Source: Methylocella sp. (GTDB taxonomy: Bacteria > Pseudomonadota > Alphaproteobacteria > Rhizobiales > Beijerinckiaceae). Taken from it: a DNA stretch of 64,000 bases. Location: positions 1,034,501 through 1,098,500 of the forward strand of contig JBBCGG010000001.1 in NCBI GenBank assembly GCA_037200525.1, read 5' to 3'. This document shows, one piece after another, positions 41,995 through 49,447 of this stretch (the first letter of the stretch is position 1; every line of letters starts with the position of its first letter). A program made the translations under genes and the position numbers. The notes below the pieces were generated by a model. The model was not told the DNA's origin. It saw only the letters and a list, made by a program, of their open reading frames with translations, and searched no databases.

Positions 41995-42479
41995 TGTAAT
42001 GACGACAAAACTGAACGAACTGCATCCTCAATTGTGTTGCGATCTATGCGTTTCATGTCAGTTTCTACAGTGCGAAAAGGCGGGTTTATTGCGATTTCGG
42101 CAACGGTTTCTGAAAGCAAGTAAAGATTCGGCCGCGCCTCTCGGGGTATTAGAAATTGAAGCGATATCTCTAACGCCGCAACCATCGCTTCTCGATCCAG
42201 CCCTGCATTAGTGCTAGCCGGCGACCGTCCGTTGGTTGCCTTTCCGCCCCTTTCGCCAGCGGCGAGTGCATCTAGGAGATCAGCCGCTGTCCAATCGAGG
42301 GCCGATGCCAATTGAGGCAATTTATCGAGCCCGACCGACTTTTTCTTTTGAATTAAAAGATCGTTGATAAAGCCTCGTTCCAACGGTTTCGGCTCTGCCG
42401 CCCTCGCTGCCTCGAAAGGATTACGATTCAATTCCTTGAGCCTTGCGGCAACAACCGTTCTAAGCGCTTCCATCGTCAT
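41991..42479 (-). CDS. Prophage CI-like repressor
   Basis: 162 aa from ATG 42479 (MTMEALRTVVAARLKELNRN PFEAARAAE). XRE-like HTH: FINDLLIQKKKSVGLDKLPQ LASALDWTAADLLDAL. The C-terminal domain has no S24 peptidase motif, so induction may not be RecA-style self-cleavage. Operator TTGGAATAATCCAA lies 2 bp upstream of its ATG and two more sites lie between it and the divergent Cro-like gene, so it is probably autoregulated. It also fits control of the left promoter at 38577. The frame extends to 42530, but that start overlaps the operators. Confidence 0.8.
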   Translation of the reverse strand: MTMEALRTVVAARLKELNRNPFEAARAAEPKPLERGFINDLLIQKKKSVGLDKLPQLASALDWTAADLLDALAAGERGGKATNGRSPASTNAGLDREAMVAALEISLQFLIPREARPNLYLLSETVAEIAINPPFRTVETDMKRIDRNTIEDAVRSVLSSLH

Positions 42480-42480
42480 A

Positions 42481-42494
42481 TTGGAATAATCCAA
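42481..42494. promoter_or_regulatory. Phage operator 3
   Basis: TTGGAATAATCCAA, perfect TTGGA/TCCAA arms, immediately upstream of the repressor ATG; suited to autorepression. Confidence 0.65.
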
Positions 42495-42515
42495 CAAAAA
42501 AGACTTTCGCGCGAT

Positions 42516-42530
42516 TTGGAAGTTTCCCAT
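42516..42530. promoter_or_regulatory. Phage operator 4 (weaker)
   Basis: TTTGGAAGTTTCCCA, an imperfect copy of the operator motif between the two divergent genes, 35 bp from operator 3 and 23 bp from operator 5. Confidence 0.55.
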
Positions 42531-42559
42531 TGACAGCGTGGGATATTTCCAAATATTTT
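42530..42559 (+). promoter_or_regulatory. Early-right promoter with operator 5
   Basis: TTGACA (42530-42535), then 17-18 nt to ATATTT/TATTTT (42553-42559). Operator 5, TGGGATATTTCCAAA (42539-42553), fills the spacer as operator 1 does at the left promoter. Transcription would start at or next to ATG 42565, so the Cro-like mRNA may be leaderless. Confidence 0.7.
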
Positions 42560-42564
42560 AGCGT

Positions 42565-42840
42565 ATGGAAACTGAACTCACCGAAAATCTGCTCGGACTT
42601 GTTCGAGTATATTGCATGGAAACCGGCCTCGCGAGATCGACGATCGGGATGCGCGTAGCGCGCGACGCTCGGTTCTTTGACCGTCTTGCGAATGGCAAGG
42701 GGTTCACTGTCAAAACCTACGACGCGGTGGTTCGCTGGTTTTCTGCCAACTGGCCGGCTAAGGCCGAATGGCCGTGCGACGTCTTGCGACCGCATCCAGT
42801 CGCTACTGTCCCTCCGTCTGAATTGGCGAGCGCGCCATGA
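42565..42840 (+). CDS. Cro-like DNA-binding protein
   Basis: 91 aa. LLGLVRVYCMETGLARSTIG MRVARDARFFDRLANGKGFT VKTYDAVVRWFSANWP: a small HTH protein of a type found beside phage repressors in rhizobia. Transcribed divergently from the repressor behind the same operators, so a Cro role is inferred. No Shine-Dalgarno and +1 near the ATG suggest leaderless translation. Its TGA overlaps the next ATG (ATGA). Confidence 0.75.
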   Translation: METELTENLLGLVRVYCMETGLARSTIGMRVARDARFFDRLANGKGFTVKTYDAVVRWFSANWPAKAEWPCDVLRPHPVATVPPSELASAP

Positions 42841-43037
42841 CCCTCGCGCTCGATCTCCGTCAACCCATAGCCGACATCCGCAATAGGGCATCCGTCCTAC
42901 CGCGACACGTCCTTATGCCGGTCGAGGATAGCGTCGAGATCCTGCTCAACGTGCTTTTCATCGGGATCATCCTTGCGGCGTGTCCGCTGCGCGCGGCCTA
43001 CCGCTGGTCGAAGCGGGCAGCGAGGCTCCGCGCATGA
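42837..43037 (+). CDS. Small phage membrane protein
   Basis: 66 aa, coupled to the Cro-like gene by ATGA. Central membrane helix VEILLNVLFIGIILAACPL followed by a basic tail (RWSKRAARLRA), so N-out/C-in or tail-anchored. Unknown. Confidence 0.6.
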   Translation: MTLALDLRQPIADIRNRASVLPRHVLMPVEDSVEILLNVLFIGIILAACPLRAAYRWSKRAARLRA

Positions 43038-43135
43038 AGCCGCGTCTTTCCCCCGATCACCCGCTGGCTTGGCGCTTCGACGCCGCCGGCCCTTTCTTTC
43101 AAACGCCCTCGCGAAGCAAAGGCTGCAGAACATGA
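43034..43135 (+). CDS. Short phage ORF, 33 aa
   Basis: MKPRLSPDHPLAWRFDAAGP FFQTPSRSKGCRT, ATGA-coupled on both sides (43034 and 43132). Basic, no membrane segment. The unbroken chain of ATGA junctions is the main support. Confidence 0.5.
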   Translation: MKPRLSPDHPLAWRFDAAGPFFQTPSRSKGCRT

Positions 43136-43470
43136 TCTCCAGTTTGATTGGATTTCTCCTGCTTGTCGGGCTCTGCGCCATCGTGCTCTGGCCGCCCCGT
43201 CAGTCTCCGCCCATCGGCTCCGTCAACGACGACGTCCATTCCGAGTGAGGCTGACACCCTTTCGAATGAGAGGTTCGCTTCCTTCAGCGCCTCTGAGAGA
43301 TTTTGAATAGAGGCGCCCAGTTCATTGTTTTCTCTCCTCGGAAAAAGGAGAGAGCGAAGCTTCGATACGACCGTAAGCGTTTCAGCGCCTAAGGTCGTGA
43401 AATCTGGTTTGCCGGCCAGATCCGAGTTCACCTGTGTGCGTACGTAAACCAAAGGAAACTCCTTTCGCTT
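43099..43470 (-). CDS. Possible antisense phage gene
   Basis: Minus-strand frame from ATG 43470: MKRKEFPLVYVRTQVNSDLA, TTLGAETLTVVSKLRSLLFP, NNELGASIQNLSEALKEANL SFERVSASLGMDVV. Composition is protein-like and it fills the otherwise empty 43249-43469 gap, but it overlaps the 38-aa plus ORF and has no good ribosome site. Its start lies in the palindrome at 43454-43496. Confidence 0.35.
   Translation of the reverse strand, partial: KRKEFPLVYVRTQVNSDLAGKPDFTTLGAETLTVVSKLRSLLFPRRENNELGASIQNLSEALKEANLSFERVSASLGMDVVVDGADGRRLTGRPEHDGAEPDKQEKSNQTGDHVLQPLLREGV
43132..43248 (+). CDS. Short phage membrane peptide, 38 aa
   Basis: MISSLIGFLLLVGLCAIVLW PPRQSPPIGSVNDDVHSE: one membrane helix and a short polar tail. 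ATGA-coupled to the 33-aa ORF. Confidence 0.55.
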   Translation: MISSLIGFLLLVGLCAIVLWPPRQSPPIGSVNDDVHSE

Positions 43471-43496
43471 CATGGAGTGAAGCACAAGGAGTTTCC
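43454..43496. promoter_or_regulatory. Long hairpin/palindrome over the ribosome site of the 43500 gene
   Basis: Arms GGAAACTCCTT (43454-43464) and AAGGAGTTTCC (43486-43496) are perfect complements; inside them GCTTCA / TGAAGC pair again around loop TGGAG. The right arm contains the AAGGAG Shine-Dalgarno of GTG 43500. The RNA would hide the site; the DNA could also be an operator. Confidence 0.75.
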
Positions 43497-43499
43497 AAC

Positions 43500-44006
43500 G
43501 TGGCGGAAAAGTCTTCCAACGAAACGGAAAGTTCTTCCGGCGACGGAGTAAGAGTCGTGAACGATATTTGTACCGAGATGCAGGATGGCATCGTGCTCCT
43601 TGCGGGCGAGCGCTCAGCGTTCGACACGAAGGAATCATGGATCGCCAATGCGGGTCGGATCGCAGGCGTCAGCTATCGGACGGCCAAAACGTTCTTCTAC
43701 AAGGAGAGCGAAAATCCGAACAGCAAGTCTGTCGATAAAGTTCGCGCCGTGGTCGCCAAACTGAAACATGACGAAGATGCGCGGGAGGCCGCGCGCATTC
43801 AGCAGATTAAGGAAGCGACCCTTGAACCTACAGTTTTGGAATTACGTGCTGCGCTCACCGCCCTTACCGCGCGCGTGGAGACGATCGGCGCTCGGATTGA
43901 TCATGCGACGCCTGAAGCGGTCGGCCCTGGCACATATCAGGAAGGGCAGCCAGCGAGCCGACCAAGCCGAGATGATCGAGACGATTATCCAGACGGAGGC
44001 CAGTGA
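43500..44006 (+). CDS. Phage regulatory-type protein, GTG start
   Basis: 168 aa from GTG 43500 with AAGGAGT 7 nt upstream. Helix-turn-helix-like NAGRIAGVSYRTAKTFFYKE, then KVRAVVAKLKHDEDAREAAR and a helical LELRAALTALTARVETIGAR segment. A DNA-binding role is inferred. Expression may be controlled by the hairpin over its ribosome site. Confidence 0.65.
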   Translation: MAEKSSNETESSSGDGVRVVNDICTEMQDGIVLLAGERSAFDTKESWIANAGRIAGVSYRTAKTFFYKESENPNSKSVDKVRAVVAKLKHDEDAREAARIQQIKEATLEPTVLELRAALTALTARVETIGARIDHATPEAVGPGTYQEGQPASRPSRDDRDDYPDGGQ

Positions 44007-44155
44007 TGCCGAATGCTGAGCGTCTGCGCGCGAGCGCCCCATTTCATTACGCCCGGAATGTCTCCGGCGCGGTGATCTCCTGCTGCGTCGTTTTTCTCAT
44101 GACTCTGCTCGGAGCTGTTGCTCCGTGGCTGATCGAGGAATTCTGCCATGAGTGA
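44006..44155 (+). CDS. Small phage membrane protein, 49 aa
   Basis: MPNAERLRASAPFHYARNVS GAVISCCVVFLMTLLGAVAP W..: one membrane helix. ATG overlaps the previous TGA by one base and its 3' end overlaps the next ATG by 8 bp. Confidence 0.6.
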   Translation: MPNAERLRASAPFHYARNVSGAVISCCVVFLMTLLGAVAPWLIEEFCHE

Positions 44156-44765
44156 AGGTCGCAATAGCTCTGGATTATTGCGCTCGCTGGTCGATCGGAT
44201 CGTCCGTCTCGAAGAAGAGAAGAAGGAAATCGCCGCCGACATCAAAGAGGTGAAGGCGCAAGCCAAGTCGGAAGGCTTCGACGTCAAGGTTATCACGCAA
44301 ATGGTGCGGGAAGCTTTGATGGATGAAAGCGCCCGGGCCACGCAGCGCGAGTTTGAGGAGCTCTGCGAGGTCTATCGCGCGTCCCTCGGAATGCTGGACG
44401 GGACCCCGCTAGGCGACTCCGCGCGGAAGCGCATCGCGAAACCGCCGAAGCCAGCGGAGCCTGCCGGCGCCGAGGATGAGAAAAAAGAGGCGCCTGCGGA
44501 AAGCGTTGCCGCCGACGAGGAGTCGGAAAAGGAGCCCGAGTTCCCCGCGGAGGATTTGGAGCAGGCGAAGCAACGCGGCCGTGATGACGCCGACGCCGGC
44601 AAAACTATTCTTGGCAACCCTTACCTGTCAACCGATCCGCGACGTCCGAAATGGGACGAAGGCTGGTGTGAGCGCAAGGGCTCTGACGGAATGGAGATTC
44701 CGGCGCATCTTCGGCGCAAGCCCAAGGCGGAGAAGGCAGACAATAAGAAAGTGCCTGCGCAATGA
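44148..44765 (+). CDS. GapR-like DUF2312 protein with C-terminal Rmf-like domain
   Basis: 205 aa. Residues about 8-85: LLRSLVDRIVRLEEEKKEIA ADIKEVKAQAKSEGFDVKVI, the DUF2312 domain of GapR, an alphaproteobacterial nucleoid protein that clamps overtwisted DNA. A low-complexity acidic linker follows, then AKQRGRDDADAGK...NPYLSTDPRRPKWDEGW, which resembles the Rmf/CrpP pattern also seen at 29408. A phage copy may manage DNA topology in replication. The domain fusion is notable. Confidence 0.82.
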   Translation: MSEGRNSSGLLRSLVDRIVRLEEEKKEIAADIKEVKAQAKSEGFDVKVITQMVREALMDESARATQREFEELCEVYRASLGMLDGTPLGDSARKRIAKPPKPAEPAGAEDEKKEAPAESVAADEESEKEPEFPAEDLEQAKQRGRDDADAGKTILGNPYLSTDPRRPKWDEGWCERKGSDGMEIPAHLRRKPKAEKADNKKVPAQ

Positions 44766-45685
44766 GCCGGGCTGCGTCTAAAGGAAATGCGGCGGTCGTC
44801 AAGCTCCGGCAGGCTCTTGGCGGGGTTGGCGAAGTGCGCGATCCTTCCGATGCCGAGGAGCCAATTCTCGCCTATCCGGTCCGAAAGGCGATCGCCGGTT
44901 GGCTCGTCGAGCTGAATAACGCTGAAGAGCTGGCGTCGGTCGGGATCAAGCCGCGTTCGACCGCTTTGCTCTTCGGGCCTCCCGGCTGCGGGAAAACCAC
45001 GCTCGCGCATCATCTTTCCGCCCGGCTCGGCATTCCGCTGATCCTGATTGGCAGCGAAAACGTCTTTCAGAGTTCGTTGGGCGGCTCCGAGCAAGCTGTC
45101 GCTCGCATATTCGATGCTTTGGCCGCGGCGGACACGCCATGCGTTGTCTTCCTTGATGAGATCGATGCCATTGGGTCGAAGCGGAGCCCCGAAGGATCTG
45201 GGGGCGGCGGCGCCCGCACTGCGATGAACTCTACCTTGAACGTGCTTTTGAGACGGATCGAGGAATACCGCGGCGTGATGATTGGCGCGACCAATTTCGC
45301 TGACGGTCTCGATCCCGCGCTGTGGCGCCGGTTCGGAATGCAAATCGACGTGGCGCTCCCTGGCGGCGACGAGCGCTATGCAATCCTTCGTCGATATGCC
45401 GCACCTTTCGATTTCGGCGATGACGCTTTTGAAATCCTGACCGACCTTACCGACGGCGCGGCCCCGTCGCTGCTTCGGCAGATCATGGAAGGCGTTAAAC
45501 GTCTTTTGATCGTCGGTGCGAAGATCGGCGTCCCGACAGACTCGCCGATTGACACCTTCCGCGCGGTGATCGCGCAGAACATGCCACACCCCGATTACAC
45601 GCCCCCGGCGCTTTGGGCCGATCCCAAGTCAATATCGCATTTGGCTTCTATCCCGTGGCCGCCGGTTCGCGGGGACGCGGAGTGA
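44762..45685 (+). CDS. Phage AAA+ ATPase (FtsH/Cdc48-like)
   Basis: 307 aa, ATGA-coupled to the GapR-like gene. Walker A FGPPGCGKTTLA (about 70-81), Walker B CVVFLDEIDAIGSKRSPEG, second region of homology GATNFADGLDPALWRRFGM with the Arg finger. Unlike FtsH it has no membrane segments or protease domain. It may remodel a protein-DNA complex, perhaps with the GapR-like neighbour. Confidence 0.85.
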   Translation: MSRAASKGNAAVVKLRQALGGVGEVRDPSDAEEPILAYPVRKAIAGWLVELNNAEELASVGIKPRSTALLFGPPGCGKTTLAHHLSARLGIPLILIGSENVFQSSLGGSEQAVARIFDALAAADTPCVVFLDEIDAIGSKRSPEGSGGGGARTAMNSTLNVLLRRIEEYRGVMIGATNFADGLDPALWRRFGMQIDVALPGGDERYAILRRYAAPFDFGDDAFEILTDLTDGAAPSLLRQIMEGVKRLLIVGAKIGVPTDSPIDTFRAVIAQNMPHPDYTPPALWADPKSISHLASIPWPPVRGDAE

Positions 45686-45923
45686 GCGTCTCCATTTCGC
45701 CAGCGCAATATCGCGCGCTCGCCGCGCCGGCGAAGAGAGGTCGCTTCGGCGTCTCGCCGGTTGCCGAGCAACCGCAGACTTTGGCTATTTCCGCCGCGGC
45801 GTCGTCGATCGGGTCATAGAGGACATCAAATCTACGGGCACGGCGAAGGATACGGCGTATCGGCTGCGCAAGCGCGCCGCTGAGCTCTATTTCGGCATAC
45901 GCGTGACGGAGGTGTTGAAGTGA
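45682..45923 (+). pseudogene. DUF1064-type phage nuclease with internal deletion and frameshift
   Basis: GTG 45682 (GTGA overlap) gives SVSISPAQYRALAAPAKRGR FGVSPVAEQ, a normal DUF1064 start, and stops at 45819. In the +1 frame the C-terminus continues: ADFGYFRRGVVDRVIEDIKS, TAYRLRKRAAELYFGIRVTE VLK, stop 45923. The central catalytic segment (DSK.E..RY) is missing. The C-terminal stop overlaps the next GTG, confirming the original frame. Confidence 0.7.
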
Positions 45924-46024
45924 GTGCTTCTGGGAACAAAGGGAAGGCAGGGACCATCGTCAACGACGAATTGGTCATTCAATTCGAAGAGGACGCGCTA
46001 ACCTCATGGCGAATTGCCGGATAA
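45920..46024 (+). CDS. Short phage ORF, 34 aa, GTG start
   Basis: SASGNKGKAGTIVNDELVIQ FEEDALTSWRIAG from GTG 45920, overlapping the DUF1064 stop as GTGA. Acidic. Unknown. Confidence 0.5.
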   Translation: MSASGNKGKAGTIVNDELVIQFEEDALTSWRIAG

Positions 46025-46459
46025 TTGGAGCCGATCAGACATAGGGCGCAGCTCTATGCGGCGGTTGTCCTTTTGCAGAAATATCCCCTTATCGGGCACT
46101 CTTATATGGGTGCGTTCCTTCAATTTGGAACGCCGCGCACCATTGCGGGACGCGCGCGCGAGTTTCGCCGATCCGCCTCTTTTGTCGAAAGCATTGGCCT
46201 CATGGTGGGCGCCTCGATCGGCGTCGCCTTGGCGCCGACGGTGCTTGCGTCCGAGCCGCCGCTCCCCACGATGGATGAAATCGCCGACCGCTATTTCCAT
46301 AATCGCGGCCCGAGAGCGCGCCAAAATCTCACCGCTGAATTGCTTGGCGACCCGCTTCCGCACAGATCGGCGCTCTGCGCGATCCCTCCGTGTCAGGACG
46401 AGATCATCGCCTACAGAGTCCCCGGCCTACCAAGGATTAAATTTCTGGAGCGAACATGA
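46025..46459 (+). CDS. Hypothetical phage protein, TTG start
   Basis: 144 aa from TTG 46025 directly after the preceding stop; an internal ATG at 46106 is an alternative. Contains a hydrophobic stretch (VESIGLMVGASIGVALAPTV) and RARQNLTAELLGDPLPHR. Not recognised. Confidence 0.55.
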   Translation: MEPIRHRAQLYAAVVLLQKYPLIGHSYMGAFLQFGTPRTIAGRAREFRRSASFVESIGLMVGASIGVALAPTVLASEPPLPTMDEIADRYFHNRGPRARQNLTAELLGDPLPHRSALCAIPPCQDEIIAYRVPGLPRIKFLERT

Positions 46460-46794
46460 GTCCGTTCGTCCCAACTTCGGCTGCGCTGGGCATTCTAAAC
46501 GGGCCAATCGATAGTTTTGATCTGTCGTTGCAGAAAATCCGCTCGGATCGGGATCTTCTATCAGGCGAAATTAGATCTTTGCGGGAGCAGCTTGCTGAAG
46601 CGCATCGGAGCTTAGAGGCCAATCTCCATTCGACTAAGGAGATTTATGACGGCTCATTCGTGCGCACGATTGGCATGTGCCTGCCAGCTCGCGGCCGCGT
46701 TCTGTCAAGCATTGAAGATTTCGCTTGGGTCATTTTCGATGGCTGCGACGAGCCCCGCACATGGCCGCTTAAATATCTACGGAGCGCCGAATGA
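46456..46794 (+). CDS. Hypothetical phage protein
   Basis: 112 aa. Helical middle (SFDLSLQKIRSDRDLLSGEI RSLREQLAEAHRSLEANL), then a small beta domain (ARGRVLSSIEDFAWVIFDGC). 4-bp overlaps with both neighbours. Confidence 0.65.
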   Translation: MSPFVPTSAALGILNGPIDSFDLSLQKIRSDRDLLSGEIRSLREQLAEAHRSLEANLHSTKEIYDGSFVRTIGMCLPARGRVLSSIEDFAWVIFDGCDEPRTWPLKYLRSAE

Positions 46795-47374
46795 ACATCG
46801 AAACAAATCAGCGCGAGCTGAAGGCGCATATTTGGGATCGTCACCCTGATGATTTTTACGTCGAACCTAGATGGTGCTCTGAACGCCTATTTCAGGTTGA
46901 GGAGTTCGAAGACTTCATTCTTGACCCAGCCTGCGGCCTAGGCCGCATCGTGTCATCGGCGATCGACGCTGGTTATGGGGCCTTCGGCCACGACAAGGTC
47001 AAGCGTTCCGACTTCTGCCTCGAGGTCCACGATTTCCTCACTTGGCAACCGGCCGGTCCCATATCGACGGTTGCCTCAAACCCGCCTTTCGGGATCACGA
47101 GAGAGTTTGCTGAAAAGGCTCTGAAGGTCGCGACGAACAAGGTCGCGCTACTCCTTCCCACGCTTTGGCTGCACGGAGATGAGCGTTCTCGCTGGCTGGC
47201 GAGCACGCCGCTAGCGAAGGTGCTGATCCTGACGCCACGCCCCAGCATGCCGCCTGGCCCGGTGATCGAGGCCGGGATCGCGCTCGGCTCGGCAAAAGCG
47301 ACTTTGCCTGGTTCATTTGGGATCGCGGGCACACGAGCGCGCCAACGGTCGATTGGCTGAGGAAGAAGCCATGA
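46791..47374 (+). pseudogene. Phage DNA adenine methyltransferase-like protein, frameshifted near its end
   Basis: Rossmann SAM motif FILDPACGLGRIVSSAIDAG, catalytic SNPPFGITREFAEKAL (NPPF), KVALLLPTLWLHGDERSRWL. Up to ALGS (about 47290) the frame is normal; it then runs to a stop at 47360. In the next frame the natural C-terminus is GKSDFAWFIWDRGHTSAPTV DWLRKKP, whose stop overlaps ATG 47371. A single indel near 47291 explains this. Activity could survive because the catalytic part is upstream. Confidence 0.8.
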
Positions 47375-47595
47375 CCGATCCCGCCCGTACAGAGGCCCGC
47401 TATCATCTAAGCACGCTGGTTCTCGGCGAGGGAGCCTTGAAGCATGCCGGCGCAAAAGGCTGCGGCATGCGCGAGAGCGAGTACACACTGCTGATCGAGC
47501 GCTTTGCCGAGATGCGGGAATTCCTGACGGAAATTCGCCGGCGGCAGGACGCTCGCGTGGCTGCGGCGGGGAAGGGCGGGAGTTCAGAGGCATGA
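47371..47595 (+). CDS. Small hypothetical phage protein
   Basis: 74 aa from ATG 47371 (MTDPARTEARYHLSTLVLGE). Helical: RESEYTLLIERFAEMREFLT EIRRRQDA. ATGA-coupled on both sides. Confidence 0.65.
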   Translation: MTDPARTEARYHLSTLVLGEGALKHAGAKGCGMRESEYTLLIERFAEMREFLTEIRRRQDARVAAAGKGGSSEA

Positions 47596-49447
47596 ATGCT
47601 CCCTTTATCGAATTGCGGTGCGAGTTGATCATAGATTCATTCGCTGGCGGCGGCGGCGGGGCGAGCCTGGGTATCGAAATGGCCTGCGGCCGATCGCCGG
47701 ACATCGCCATAAACCACGACGCGGAAGCGCTGGCGATGCACGCCATCAACCATCCGGCGACCCTGCACCTGCCGCATAATGTCTGGAAGGTCGATCCTTC
47801 CGAAGTTTGCCAACGCCGCCCGGTCGGTCTGCTTTGGGCGTCGCCGGACTGCAAGCACCATTCCAAAGCCAAGGGCGGCAAGCCTGTCAAACGCTCGATA
47901 CGCGACTTGGCGTGGGTCGTGGTCCGCTGGGCAAAACAGGTGCGGCCGCGCGTCATCTTCGTCGAGAACGTCGAGGAGTTTCGCGATTGGGGCCCGCTCG
48001 GCGCCGACGACCGCCCGTGTCCTGATCGTAAGGGAAAGACCTTTGACGCTTGGCTCGCTGAGCTGCGGCGCCTCGGCTACAAGGTCGAGCACCGAGAGCT
48101 GCGCGCCTGCGACTACGGCGCGCCGACCATCCGGAAGCGCCTGTTCATCATCGCCAGGCGCGACGGTTTGCCAATAGTTTGGCCAAAGCCGACGCACGGC
48201 GTGAAGGATAACCCCGCCGTTAAGTCCGGTGAACTTTTGCCGTGGCGTGCCGCGGCCGACATTATTGATTGGTCGCTGCCATGCCACTCCATCTTCTTAA
48301 GCCGTGAGCAAGGACGCGCCGTCGGCGTCAACCGCCCTCTCGCGCCGAATACCATGGAGAGAATCGCCAAAGGCGTCCGTCGATATGTCATAGACGCCGC
48401 GTCGCCCTTTATCGTGCCGGTGACGCACGCGGGCGATTCCAGGGTTCACGGAATAGACGAGCCGCTTCGGACGGTTACCACGTCTCCTCGAGGAGAGCAT
48501 GCCCTCGTGACGCCATTTGTGACGTCTATAGCCATGGCGAAAGCGGCGGTCGCAGGTCTTATCCTCTCGGGGATCCGCTCGGGACGCAGGCCGCTTCCAA
48601 CTCGCACGCGCTTGTCACGCCGTTTGTCACCAAATTCAGACAAGGCACCGTCGGCGACGCGATTGAAGATCCTCTCGCGACCGTGACAGCGAATAGCTTC
48701 ATTAAGCGCCCTGGCGGTGCCGCGCCGATAGGATTGGCGGCTGTTCATCTGTCCCGCCAGTTTAGCGCGTCGGTCGGATCTGAGGCAAATGCGCCAGTCG
48801 GAACAATTACGGCTGGCGGGGGCGGCAAAACCGCGCTCGTCGCCGCCTTCCTGGCTCAGCATAATGCGGGGCCGCGCCCGGGTGCGCCTGGGCGGGATGC
48901 TCACGAGCCGATATCGACGATTACCGCCGCGGGGTCGCAGCAAGCCGTCGTTTCTGCCGGAATGATCAGCCTCAAGGGATCTGACCGGCGCGACCGGCCT
49001 GTCGAGGAACCCGCGGCCACGATTTGTGCCGGCGGCACCCACGCGGCTGAAGTGCGCGCTTTCATGGTCAAATACTATGGCAGCGATCAGGATCCGCGCC
49101 TCGACGAGCCGTTGCACACAGCAACCACGAAGGCGCGCTTTGGCTTGGTGACCGTTACGATCAATGGCGAGCCCTATGTGATCGTCGACATTGGCACGCG
49201 GATGCTGGCGCCGCGCGAGCTATTTCGCGCGCAGGGGTTTCCCGATTCCTATATCATTGATTGCGGCGTCGTCGCCGGCGAACCTGTCACTTTGACCAAA
49301 ACGGCGCAGGTTCGCATGTGTGGCAATAGCGTGTGCCCTGATGTTGCGCGCGCCCTGGTCGCCGCGAACTATCAGGACTTCGCGACCTTGCCGATTTCGA
49401 AGATGCGCCCACTACGTTCGGCACCGTTGCTCGAGGCGGCGGAATGA
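47592..49447 (+). pseudogene. Phage C5-cytosine DNA methyltransferase, frameshifted
   Basis: Frames 47592-48686 and 48683-49447 are one protein of about 618 aa. N-terminal motif I LIIDSFAGGGGGASLGIEMA; motif IV is ASPDCKHHSKAKGG (Cys of the PC loop); motif VI VENVEEF; C-terminal motifs IX/X ELFRAQGFP and MCGNSVCPD. The break is near 48531: tctatagccatggc should give SIAHGESGGRRSYPLGDP, so one C is missing. The middle has at least six repeats of (D/E)P(L/I)xTxTA....ALV, probably the target-recognition region. Confidence 0.85.

Noticed and set aside
43454-43496. Palindrome as a Rho-independent terminator
   Set aside because: Neither strand has a T-run after the stem, and it overlaps a ribosome binding site.
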